5,351 bases of DNA from Halobacteriales archaeon (GCA_007118075.1 SKSH01000142.1:1-5351); one strand, 5' to 3'; positions 1-5,351 are shown, counted from the first letter of the stretch. Translations and numbers: made by a program. The notes: generated by a model from the sequence alone, not told the origin.

Positions 1-220
1 CGCCTGGAGTGGTCCAGACATCGAGGGCAATCTGATTCGCCATGGTACCCGTTGGACAAAACAAGGCTGCCTCGGTCCCAAGGATATCGCTGACACGCTC
101 CTCAAGCCGATTGATCGTCGGATCCTCGCGATATACATCGTCGCCAACTTCGGCCTCTGCCATCGCCGTTCGCATCTCCTCATCGGGGGTCGTGACCGTA
201 TCCGATCGCAGATCGATCAT
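1..220 (-). CDS. L-threonine aldolase, N-terminal part (runs off left edge)
   Basis: This is a PLP-dependent aldolase of the beta-eliminating lyase family, which cleaves L-threonine or allo-threonine to glycine and acetaldehyde in the cytoplasm. Seventy-three codons are visible, and the stop lies beyond base 1. The protein opens with MIDLRSDTVT, the usual first residues of the family. It continues with GDDVYREDPT (residues 26-35), NRLEERVSDILGTEAALF, and the cofactor-site segment CPTGTMANQIAL (55-66). The PLP-binding lysine would lie outside the window. The ATG at 220 is preferred because it matches the family N-terminus and has a TATA-like element about 30 bases upstream. An in-frame ATG at 262 would add 14 unrelated residues. 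The reading frame is continuous through the TTTT run at bases 58-61. Family assignment is firm. Substrate preference (L-threonine or L-allo-threonine) cannot be judged. Confidence 0.9.
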   Translation of the reverse strand, partial: MIDLRSDTVTTPDEEMRTAMAEAEVGDDVYREDPTINRLEERVSDILGTEAALFCPTGTMANQIALDVWTTPG

Positions 221-246
221 ATGTGCCTCGATTCCCTCGGTAGGCG

Positions 247-252
247 CATATA
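247..252 (-). promoter_or_regulatory. TATA-like element for the threonine aldolase gene
   Basis: On the minus strand this reads TATATG, centred about 30 bases upstream of the ATG at 220. That is the spacing expected for an archaeal TATA box driving a leaderless or nearly leaderless transcript. No purine-rich ribosome binding site precedes the ATG, which fits leaderless initiation. The role is inferred from position and AT content only. Confidence 0.45.
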
Positions 253-317
253 CCCATGGCATCGCAGATCGGTCGATCAACGGTTCTCCCGTCCATCGTG
301 ACTGGCGGTCGAGCAAC

Positions 318-321
318 AAAA
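318..321 (-). terminator. Possible oligo-T terminator of tRNA-Arg
   Basis: A run of four T residues on the minus strand begins six bases after the tRNA 3' end. Archaeal RNA polymerase often terminates at short T tracts without a hairpin. The tract is short, so this is only a plausible site. Confidence 0.3.
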
Positions 322-326
322 TCCGA

Positions 327-401
327 CGGGCACGGTGGGATTCGAACCCACGGCCATCTGGTTAGAAGCCAGACGCTCTGTCCGGGCTGAGCTACGTGCC
401 C
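327..401 (-). tRNA. tRNA-Arg (anticodon UCU)
   Basis: The minus strand folds as a complete 75-base cloverleaf. The acceptor stem pairs GGGCACG with CGTGCCC, the D stem GCTC with GAGC around a 10-base loop containing GG, and the anticodon stem TCTGG with CCAGA. The T arm is GTGGG-TTCGAAT-CCCAC. The anticodon loop CTTCTAA places TCT at positions 34-36 (bases 364-366), which reads AGA and so specifies arginine. The variable loop has five bases and the discriminator base is G. CCA is not encoded, as is usual in haloarchaea, and no intron interrupts the anticodon loop. A TATA-like element lies about 28 bases upstream. Confidence 0.96.
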
Positions 402-426
402 CAACGATGGCTGCGTGCTCCAGACC

Positions 427-432
427 TTAAAT
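427..432 (-). promoter_or_regulatory. TATA-like element for tRNA-Arg
   Basis: The minus strand reads ATTTAA, centred about 28 bases upstream of the mature 5' end at 401. This is the expected distance for an archaeal tRNA promoter. It sits back to back with the promoter of the plus-strand UPF0200 gene. Assigned by composition and spacing only. Confidence 0.5.
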
Positions 433-457
433 CGAACCGATAGGGGTGTTTGGTATC

Positions 458-463
458 GTTTAA
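458..463 (+). promoter_or_regulatory. TATA-like element for the UPF0200-UPF0201 pair
   Basis: GTTTAA lies about 30 bases upstream of the ATG at 491, so transcription would start at or just before the start codon. The bases ahead of that ATG contain no clear Shine-Dalgarno sequence, consistent with a leaderless mRNA. Assigned by composition and spacing only. Confidence 0.5.
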
Positions 464-490
464 CCGCATCGAACCGGTAGCGAGCGATAC

Positions 491-1033
491 ATGGCGGTAT
501 TTGCGACGGTCGGATACCCAGGGAGTGGCAAGGGCGAGGCCGCGAAAGTTGCCTTCGAGCTCGGCCTCCCGGTCGTGACGATGGGTGATGAAATTCGAGC
601 GCAGTGCCGGGCTCGGGGACTCCCCATCACTGAACGTTCAATGGGACACGTCGCATCGCTACTCCGCTCGAAAGAGGGCGACGATGCGATCGCCAGGCGC
701 TGCATGCCCCTCATCGAACCGACCCATCGAGCCTATGGTGAAGTGCTCGTCGATGGTATCAGGGGATTCACTGAGGTCGAGTACTTCCAGGCAACCCTCG
801 GGGATGAGTTCCACCTGATCGCGGTAGATGCACCATTCGAGATGCGACTCGAACGCATCGCTGATCGTGCACGTGATCCAACGGCCGAGAACGAAGAAGA
901 TCTCCGGGAACGAGACCAGCGTGAAGAGAGCTACGGCATGGCAGATGCATTCGAGGCAGCTGAGCACGTCGTCGATAACAGCGGCACCCTTGAGACATAC
1001 CAGAATCGTCTACGGACGGTGTTCGAACAATGA
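491..1033 (+). CDS. UPF0200 family P-loop nucleotide kinase-like protein
   Basis: This 180-residue soluble protein matches the archaeal UPF0200 family, which resembles adenylate kinase and dephospho-CoA kinase (CoaE-like) but has no settled substrate. Visible features are a Walker A loop GYPGSGKGE (residues 8-16), TMGDEIR (30-36) in the position of an NMP-binding segment, and VLVDGIRG (85-92) as a candidate second acidic nucleotide-site strand. An Arg-rich, charged segment (about 119-148, including RLERIADRARD) looks like a kinase lid. The C-terminal half is acidic, and no signal peptide or membrane segment is present. The ATG fits the family N-terminus and a leaderless promoter. The stop overlaps the next gene through ATGA, so the two are probably translationally coupled. 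It should not be equated with the archaeal GTP-dependent dephospho-CoA kinase, which belongs to a different family (DUF359). Family call is confident; reaction unknown. Confidence 0.9.
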   Translation: MAVFATVGYPGSGKGEAAKVAFELGLPVVTMGDEIRAQCRARGLPITERSMGHVASLLRSKEGDDAIARRCMPLIEPTHRAYGEVLVDGIRGFTEVEYFQATLGDEFHLIAVDAPFEMRLERIADRARDPTAENEEDLRERDQREESYGMADAFEAAEHVVDNSGTLETYQNRLRTVFEQ

Positions 1034-1428
1034 GGACGGTGATCTACCAAATCGACGTCGAGATCGTCGCACCGGTCAATCCGACCGAAGATCTCACACG
1101 GGTTATCGACGCAATCACGAACATCTTTCCGAACGCGACGGTCACCGAATCGGTCGGTGAGCTCATCGCCTCGACCCATTCGATCGACCGGTTCGTCGAA
1201 CTACTTGAGAAACAGCGCATCCGAGAGACCGCACGGACAACCCTTCACGACCAGGTCGTTGATGATACAATCACGTTCGCTATCAGCAAGCAGGCCGCAC
1301 TCGAGGAGGTCGTCAACTTCGCCCTCGCTCAACCAGCCGAACTCGGAGATATCGTCGTCTCGATTCGCGTCGAACAACCTGATCCCCATCAACTCATCGA
1401 ACAACTACTGCGACCGGAGGACGACTAA
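1030..1428 (+). CDS. UPF0201 family protein (COG1325, predicted RNA-binding fold)
   Basis: This 132-residue protein matches the archaeal UPF0201 family, which has a ribosomal protein L5-like alpha/beta fold. It has been predicted from gene neighbourhoods to act with RNA, for example as an exosome-associated factor, but this is not firmly shown. Conserved stretches are IYQIDVEIVAPVNPTE (5-20), NIFPNATVTE (31-40), the H-S-ID-RF helix region (50-55), the R-ETART region (65-70), KQAALEEVVNFAL (87-99) and ELGDIVVSIRVEQPD (104-118). The start is ambiguous. ATG at 1030 overlaps the upstream stop as ATGA, while GTG at 1039 would give MIYQIDVEI, closer to the usual family N-terminus, and has GAGG at 1032-1035 ahead of it. 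The gene ends 12 bases from the convergent srp54 stop. No membrane or export signal is present. Confidence 0.88.
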   Translation: MRTVIYQIDVEIVAPVNPTEDLTRVIDAITNIFPNATVTESVGELIASTHSIDRFVELLEKQRIRETARTTLHDQVVDDTITFAISKQAALEEVVNFALAQPAELGDIVVSIRVEQPDPHQLIEQLLRPEDD

Positions 1429-1441
1429 CCGGGGCGCGGTT
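1427..1441. terminator. Short hairpin between convergent genes
   Basis: AACCG and CGGTT form a 5-bp stem around a five-base GC-rich loop, centred in the gap between the UPF0201 stop and the srp54 stop. It touches both stop codons. There is no T tract on either side, so it is not a typical intrinsic terminator. It could mark the 3' ends of both transcripts or occur by chance. Confidence 0.2.
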
Positions 1442-2814
1442 CATCCGAACGGTCCGAGACCGCCGCCTCCTTGCTGTTGGAGCCGCTTCATCATCCGCTG
1501 CATGTCCCCCTCCCCCATCCCTTGGAACTGACTGAGGGTTCGTTCCATCATGTTGTACTGCTCGATGAGCTCCTTGATAACCTCCTGCTCGATGCCACTC
1601 CCTCGGGAGATCCGCTCAATTCTACTCTGATTGAGCACCGATGGATCTTCAAGCTCCTCATCGGTCATCGAATCCATCGCGATCCGATACTTGAACAACC
1701 GTTCACCGGTGACGTCCATCGCCTCATCCGGGAGCTGATCTTTGATGTTCGAACCGAACCCAGGGATGAGGTCCATAACCTGCTCAAGAGGGCCCATGTT
1801 CTGCATCGCCTCGAGCTGTTGGCGCATGTCATGTAGCGTGAAATCACCCTCGAAGATGGACTCGGGATCCCAATCCTCTGGATCGGCGTCGGCCGCCTCC
1901 ATCGCTCGTTCGACGCGCTCAGAGAGTTGCCTAAGATCTCCCATCCCGAGCAACCGTGAGATGAACCCCGATGGCTCGAATCGCTCGACATCCTGTACGG
2001 TCTCGCCGGTACCGAGGAAGGCGATGGACGAATCGGTCTCGGCGACGGCCGTTAGCGCTCCACCACCCTTCGCCGTCCCATCCAGCTTCGTGACGACGAC
2101 CCCATCGATCCCGATCGAGTCGTTGAACTGGCTGGCCTGATCTTTGGCTCCCTGACCGATAGCAGCATCAAGGACGAGGAGATTGACATCTGGATCGACC
2201 GCGCGTTCGATGGCCTCCATCTCCTCGATGAGGTCATCCTCAAGGGCGTGTCGACCGGCCGTATCGATAATCTGCACCTCAGCCTCGGCCGTTGCCTCGA
2301 GGCCATCTGTGGCGATGGTCACCGGATCCTCGGCATCGGGATCGCCGTAGAATTCCACGCCAGCCCGGTCGGCCATCTCCTTCGATTGCTCGTAGGCACC
2401 TGGACGGAATGTGTCAGTCTGGATCACCGCGGCTGGCAGACCCTTGCGATCGAACCACCAGGCGATCTTCGCCGATGTTGTCGTCTTGCCCGAGCCCTGT
2501 AACCCGGCGAGCAGGATTATCTGTGGTTCGAGGACGAGCTCGGTGCTCTCACCGATGAGCTCAACGAGCTCTTCATAGACGATCTTGAGGATGTGATCGT
2601 GGGCGGTTGTCCCTGCCGGTGGGTCCTCGCTGAGCCCTCGCTCTTTGATCCGCTCTGAGAGCTCCATGACGAGGTCGACCTCGACGTCAGCTTGCAACAG
2701 CGACCGCTGGATGTCCTTGACGACCGCAGCGATATCGTCCTCATTGAGGCGCCCTTGGCCCCTGAGCGACCGAAGCGTCTGCCGAAGCGATCCGCCGAGC
2801 TCATCCAGCACCAT
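1441..2814 (-). CDS. srp54: Signal recognition particle GTPase SRP54
   Basis: This is the GTPase subunit of archaeal SRP. It binds signal sequences and 7S RNA and docks with FtsY to deliver ribosomes to the membrane. All 457 residues are present. The N domain occupies about 1-90. The G domain has the P-loop GLQGSGKTTT (104-113), DTFRPGAYEQ (134-143), DTAGR (184-188), the guanine-specificity motif TKLD (242-245) in the GTAKGGGA context, and FLGTGE (266-271). The M domain starts near 295 and is rich in methionine, as expected for the signal-binding groove. The RNA-binding segment is SRIERISRGSGIEQE (397-411). The tail MQRMMKRLQQQ followed by GGGGLGPFG is halobacterial in style. The ATG gives MVLDELGGSLR, the usual family start. 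The gene follows ftsY by 53 bases and may be partly self-promoted. No missing residues or frameshifts seen. Confidence 0.98.
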   Translation of the reverse strand: MVLDELGGSLRQTLRSLRGQGRLNEDDIAAVVKDIQRSLLQADVEVDLVMELSERIKERGLSEDPPAGTTAHDHILKIVYEELVELIGESTELVLEPQIILLAGLQGSGKTTTSAKIAWWFDRKGLPAAVIQTDTFRPGAYEQSKEMADRAGVEFYGDPDAEDPVTIATDGLEATAEAEVQIIDTAGRHALEDDLIEEMEAIERAVDPDVNLLVLDAAIGQGAKDQASQFNDSIGIDGVVVTKLDGTAKGGGALTAVAETDSSIAFLGTGETVQDVERFEPSGFISRLLGMGDLRQLSERVERAMEAADADPEDWDPESIFEGDFTLHDMRQQLEAMQNMGPLEQVMDLIPGFGSNIKDQLPDEAMDVTGERLFKYRIAMDSMTDEELEDPSVLNQSRIERISRGSGIEQEVIKELIEQYNMMERTLSQFQGMGEGDMQRMMKRLQQQGGGGLGPFG

Positions 2815-2841
2815 TCGTATAGGTCGCTAAACGGTCATGGT

Positions 2842-2848
2842 GGTTAAG
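2842..2848 (-). promoter_or_regulatory. Possible internal promoter for srp54
   Basis: In the 53-base ftsY-srp54 gap the minus strand reads CTTAACC, with TTAA about 31 bases upstream of the srp54 ATG. This would place a transcript start a few bases before the ATG. The match to a TATA box is modest, and read-through from ftsY is equally possible. Confidence 0.3.
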
Positions 2849-2867
2849 ACTTGTCGGGTGTGCCTGC

Positions 2868-3845
2868 TCAACCGAGCAACTGTTCAACGAGAGCCTCGGG
2901 TTCGAACCGTTCGAGGTCGTCATACCCTTGTCCGGTCCCGAGAAAGACAATCGGCCGACCGGTCACCTTGGCGATGGAGAGCGCAGCCCCTCCGCTCGTA
3001 TCTGCATCTGCCTTGGTGAGGATGGTCCCGTCGATACGGACCGCCTCGTCGAACTCCTTGGCACGGCGGATGGCATCCTGTCCAGCGACCGCCTCATCGA
3101 CAAGAAACGTGAACGCCGGGTCAACGACACGACCGATCTTCTCGAGTTGGCCCATCAGATCGTGACTCGTGTGTAACCGGCCAGCGGTATCGGCGAGAAC
3201 AAAGTCGATACCGTTTGCCCTGGCATACTCATTCGCATCGTACAACACCGCGGCTGGATCCGCCCCTGGTTCGTGGGAGATCATCCTGATATCCAACGCA
3301 TCGGCGTGTTCCTCAAGCTGTTCGTGTGCACCGGCTCGATACGTGTCACCGTTGGCAAGGACAACCGAATGGCCCCGTTCCTCGAGATATCTTGCCAGTT
3401 TGGCGATCGTCGTGGTCTTGCCGACGCCGTTGACCCCGGTGAAGAGGATGGTCGCCGGTTTCTCGACCGTCTCGAACTCGGCATCAACGTCGAACTGCCC
3501 GATAGAGATGACCTCAAGCAGGGCCTCACGGAGTGCCTTGGCCGCAGCATTCCCAGGGCTGGTTGTGATCGCGATCGACTCACCGATGAGCTCACCGCGG
3601 ACGGCATCGATGATCTCCGCGGCGACGCTCACCTCGACATCACTCGCAATGAGTGCGGTTTCAAGCTCGGCTAATGCGCCCTCGATCCGGTCCTCATCGA
3701 GGATGACACGCCCGGTGGCGAACGACTTCGCCCGGTCACCGAGACCTGGGGACCCATCGTCCGAATCATCGTCCTCGACGGTCTCAGCCCCCTCGTCAAC
3801 ATCGCGTCGAAACGAATCCAGCGTCTTCGAAAGCCGATCGAACAT
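2868..3845 (-). CDS. ftsY: Signal recognition particle receptor FtsY
   Basis: This is the membrane-associated SRP receptor GTPase. It forms a composite GTPase with SRP54 and releases the ribosome to the translocon. It has 325 residues. A short N-terminal segment starts MFDRLSKTLDSF and carries an acidic stretch (about 15-30) as a minimal A domain. The N helical bundle lies at about 40-115. The G domain has GVNGVGKTTT (137-146), DTYRAGAHEQL (167-177), DTAGR (219-223), TKAD (277-280) followed by the FtsY-typical ADTSGGAALS, and FLGTGQ (301-306). The TKAD-ADTSGGA form and the lack of an M domain separate it from SRP54. It lies nine bases after pfdA, so co-transcription is likely. No strong ribosome binding site precedes the ATG. 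There is no membrane helix, so membrane contact must be peripheral. Confidence 0.97.
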   Translation of the reverse strand: MFDRLSKTLDSFRRDVDEGAETVEDDDSDDGSPGLGDRAKSFATGRVILDEDRIEGALAELETALIASDVEVSVAAEIIDAVRGELIGESIAITTSPGNAAAKALREALLEVISIGQFDVDAEFETVEKPATILFTGVNGVGKTTTIAKLARYLEERGHSVVLANGDTYRAGAHEQLEEHADALDIRMISHEPGADPAAVLYDANEYARANGIDFVLADTAGRLHTSHDLMGQLEKIGRVVDPAFTFLVDEAVAGQDAIRRAKEFDEAVRIDGTILTKADADTSGGAALSIAKVTGRPIVFLGTGQGYDDLERFEPEALVEQLLG

Positions 3846-3854
3846 CCTGGTTGA

Positions 3855-4286
3855 TCAGTCGGGTCCCATCGACCCCAATTGCTCGGCCTGCGCGAGCCGT
3901 TGGGCCTGCTGTTCTAGTTCTGCCGCCTCTGATTCCAGTTCCGCGATGTGTTCTGCGACGTTCTCGATCCGATCTTCGACAATCTCCTGGCGATCGCTGA
4001 GTGTCTCGATCGCTCCATCGCGACTGCGTTCGGCCGAATAATCGGCACCGATCGCAACGAGGACTTCATCGACATCCTCGATCTCGGCGCGGACATACGT
4101 CGAGGCACCAAGAGGCACCTGCACGGTCGACCCACTCTCGAGTCGTTCGAGCGCGTCGATCGCACCGGTGAGCTGTTTGCGAGTCGCGCGGAGTGACTCT
4201 TGTTCGTTGCTGAGTTCCTGGAGCTGGCGCTGAATGATGTTCAACTGTTGGCTCATCTGCTGGAGCTCACGTTGTGATCCACTCAT
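3855..4286 (-). CDS. pfdA: Prefoldin alpha subunit
   Basis: This is the alpha subunit of the archaeal prefoldin (GimC) hexamer, two alpha and four beta subunits, which captures unfolded new chains and hands them to the thermosome chaperonin. It has 143 residues, normal for the family. A long N-terminal coiled coil (about 5-49) precedes the conserved beta-hairpin core, which includes ESGSTVQVPLG (50-60), TYVRAEIEDVDEVLVAIG (63-80) and the following DYSAE. A second coiled coil (about 92-136) ends in a Gln-rich tail. The start is fixed by an in-frame TGA at 4295-4293, two codons upstream, and no ATG lies between. The ATG overlaps the stop of a tiny upstream ORF as ATGA. ftsY follows at nine bases. 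Confidence 0.96.
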   Translation of the reverse strand: MSGSQRELQQMSQQLNIIQRQLQELSNEQESLRATRKQLTGAIDALERLESGSTVQVPLGASTYVRAEIEDVDEVLVAIGADYSAERSRDGAIETLSDRQEIVEDRIENVAEHIAELESEAAELEQQAQRLAQAEQLGSMGPD

Positions 4287-4348
4287 GGCGCATCATCTCC
4301 GGTCGACATCGACGGCTGTTGCATCGTGATCCCGACTCCAAGTCGCAT
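4283..4348 (-). CDS. Tiny unexplained ORF upstream of pfdA (tentative)
   Basis: A 21-codon ORF starting ATG CGA CTT GGA (MRLGVGITMQ) ends with a TGA that overlaps the pfdA ATG as ATGA, the arrangement seen for coupled genes. The frame stays open upstream to about 4399, and a TTG at 4375 would give 30 residues. I see no similarity to the ribosomal protein LX that often occupies this slot, nor to any other family. It might be a leader peptide that couples translation to pfdA, or simply chance open frame in a 103-base gap. No Shine-Dalgarno sequence is evident. Confidence 0.15.
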   Translation of the reverse strand: MRLGVGITMQQPSMSTGDDAP

Positions 4349-4382
4349 GTAGGGCCCTCGTGGTGGGCGACGCAAGAATCTT

Positions 4383-4389
4383 CCTAAAA
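4383..4389 (-). terminator. T-rich element just after the tif6 stop
   Basis: Immediately after the tif6 stop the minus strand reads TTTTAGG. It could act as a short oligo-T termination site for rpl31e-tif6. Alternatively it is a weak TATA-like element for pfdA-ftsY, with transcript start near 4360 and a leader of about 70 bases. The sequence does not decide between these. Confidence 0.2.
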
Positions 4390-5067
4390 TCAGAGGAGGT
4401 CAGCATCGAGATACCCGAGTGCCTCCTCGATCCGACCAAGCTCTGGCCCGGTCGTCTCCTGGCCGACGATGAACCCGCTGGTATTGGCGACGAGTCCAGA
4501 GCCGATCAGCGGTGAGCCATAGTTGACCGTACCGACATCGGCTCGGACCCCGAGGGTATCCTCCAGTCGATCCAACTCGCTATCGTCAACCTTCGGATGG
4601 CAAAGGACACCGCGGTTCGTTGTCACCGCAGCGGTACCGACCGGCCTGACAGAACCGATCGCGAACCGTTCGACTGGGACCACCAAGGTCTCCTCGATAA
4701 CCGAGACTGCCGAATCAGAGAGATCTGGATGAACGACCGCTCCGTGATCGTTGGCGAGGATGCAGTTCCCGGCTGCATTGATTCGGCCAGGGATGGCGGC
4801 AACCGGTCCCTCGGTGACAGCCTCGATACGAGCGAGTTCTTCGTCTGTCGCCCGGCCACTCGTGACGATTCCGTTCCCATTGCCAGCGACCAATGCGCCA
4901 ACCGTTCCAGCTCCACCGATCGTCGTCGCCACGGTCTCGGTCTCAAGCTCATCGCTGAGGACTGAATGGAGCTCGTCACCGCTTGTCGGTGGGATGAGGG
5001 TTACCTGATTGGTGGTGGCGAGGTAGACACCGACATAGACGGAACCCTCGACAGTCGTGCGTAACAC
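4390..5067 (-). CDS. tif6: Translation initiation factor aIF6
   Basis: This is the ribosome anti-association factor, which binds the large subunit near uL14 and blocks premature joining with the small subunit. It also takes part in 50S maturation. It has 225 residues from a GTG start (MLRTTVEGSVYVGVYLATTN). The pentein fold shows as repeated turn motifs: GNGNGIVTS (62-70), LANDHGAVVHP (104-114), TTNRGVLCHP (149-158) and VANTSGFIVG (193-202). Between them lie the conserved GGAGTVGALVAGN (51-63), PGRINAAGN (93-101), RPVGTAAVTTN (141-151), GTVNYGSPLIGSGLVAN (179-195) and TTGPELGRIEEALG (205-218). GTG at 5067 is chosen because it reproduces the family N-terminus and lies one base after the rpl31e stop. 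An ATG at 5166 would add 33 residues that merely read rpl31e in another frame. Translational coupling to rpl31e is likely. Confidence 0.96.
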   Translation of the reverse strand: MLRTTVEGSVYVGVYLATTNQVTLIPPTSGDELHSVLSDELETETVATTIGGAGTVGALVAGNGNGIVTSGRATDEELARIEAVTEGPVAAIPGRINAAGNCILANDHGAVVHPDLSDSAVSVIEETLVVPVERFAIGSVRPVGTAAVTTNRGVLCHPKVDDSELDRLEDTLGVRADVGTVNYGSPLIGSGLVANTSGFIVGQETTGPELGRIEEALGYLDADLL

Positions 5068-5068
5068 G

Positions 5069-5350
5069 TCACGTATCGGTGTGCTCAGCCTCGACGATCC
5101 CGACGCCCTCCTCGACGAACCGTGCCGCACGGATGCGGATCCGTCGCGGTGGCTTTCGGCGACCACGAGCCCAGATAGCCTCGTTGATTGACGGGTCGAG
5201 GCGGACCTGATCCTCCTCGACCGAGAAATGCTGAGCGAGATGGGATCGTACGATCGTCATGGCCGCATCAGCGCGTTTCGTTCGTGGCTTTGACAACACA
5301 TCGCGAAGAGGGACGGTGATGACCCCTTCTTCCAAATCACTTGCCCTCAT
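5069..5350 (-). CDS. rpl31e: 50S ribosomal protein L31e (eL31)
   Basis: This large-subunit protein lies near the polypeptide exit tunnel, beside the region contacted by SRP. It has 93 residues. VITVPLRDVLS (10-20) is the first conserved strand. AMTIVRSHLAQHF (30-42) forms the helix region. The signature is LDPSINEAIWARGRRKPP (51-68) followed by RIRIRAARF (70-78). An acidic C-terminus follows. The ATG at 5350 gives MRASDLEEG, which fits the usual length and start of archaeal eL31, although it is one base from the window edge, so a longer form cannot be excluded. eL39, the usual upstream partner, would lie outside. The stop is one base from the tif6 GTG. Confidence 0.95.
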   Translation of the reverse strand: MRASDLEEGVITVPLRDVLSKPRTKRADAAMTIVRSHLAQHFSVEEDQVRLDPSINEAIWARGRRKPPRRIRIRAARFVEEGVGIVEAEHTDT

Positions 5351-5351
5351 C

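Noticed and set aside
50..65. Apparent frameshift in the threonine aldolase near its cofactor-site motif
   Set aside because: A first reading seemed to lose a base at the TTTT run. Rechecking bases 58-61 gives ALFCPTGTMANQ in one continuous frame.
42..404. Open frames on both strands across the tRNA (42-365 plus, 180-404 minus)
   Set aside because: Their ends read RWDSNPRPSG and GQSVWLLTRWPWVRIPP, the familiar false translations of tRNA T and anticodon arms. The rest overlaps the threonine aldolase gene in other frames.
327..490. tRNA gene as an integration site
   Set aside because: No second copy of the tRNA 3' end, no integrase and no element-like DNA is present. The flanks are ordinary chromosomal genes.
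1471..1836. A plus-strand open frame of 121 codons opposite the srp54 3' end
   Set aside because: It is Leu/His-rich because it is antisense to Glu/Met-rich M-domain codons. No family resemblance or start signal.
3169..4041. A 290-codon plus-strand open frame opposite ftsY and pfdA
   Set aside because: It is long but Ser/Arg/Ala-rich with no motif, spans two well-supported minus-strand genes and their gap, and has no promoter. It is an antisense shadow of GC-biased codon usage.
5068..5166. A 33-residue N-terminal extension of aIF6
   Set aside because: It is Ser/Arg-rich, reads rpl31e in another frame, and is absent from the aIF6 family. GTG at 5067 restores the normal N-terminus and length.

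Overview
The window comes from a euryarchaeal chromosome, most likely a member of the Halobacteria or a close relative. The evidence is the archaeal gene content (eL31, aIF6, prefoldin alpha, FtsY, SRP54, UPF0200 and UPF0201 proteins), the strongly acidic proteins, and halobacterial motifs such as the GGGGLGPFG tail of SRP54. TATA-like elements lie about 26-30 bases ahead of start codons that have no leader. The GC content looks moderate, lower than in most cultured haloarchaea. The species cannot be named from the sequence.

Layout from left to right. Positions 1-220 (minus) hold the N-terminal 73 codons of an L-threonine aldolase that runs off the left edge. Positions 327-401 (minus) are a tRNA-Arg(UCU). 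An 89-base divergent spacer (402-490) carries one TATA-like element for the tRNA and one for the plus-strand pair 491-1033 and 1030-1428. That pair encodes a P-loop nucleotide-kinase-like UPF0200 protein and a UPF0201 RNA-binding-fold protein, joined by an ATGA overlap. Twelve bases later the minus-strand cluster ends head-on against it.

The minus-strand cluster, in order of transcription, is rpl31e (5350-5069), tif6 (5067-4390), a 103-base gap where many euryarchaea carry the small ribosomal protein gene LX/eL20, pfdA (4286-3855), ftsY (3845-2868) and srp54 (2814-1441). This is the conserved archaeal cluster that links 50S subunit proteins and maturation (eL31, aIF6) to folding of new chains (prefoldin) and co-translational membrane targeting (SRP54 and its receptor FtsY). 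rpl31e and tif6 are one base apart and pfdA and ftsY nine bases apart. srp54 follows a 53-base gap and may have its own promoter.

Most of the window is conserved housekeeping DNA, and I found no convincing new system. The points worth a second look are the apparent absence of LX, with a tiny unexplained ORF in its place, two short direct repeats in promoter regions, the poorly characterised UPF0200-UPF0201 pair with an ambiguous second start, and a small hairpin that spans both stop codons at the convergent junction.
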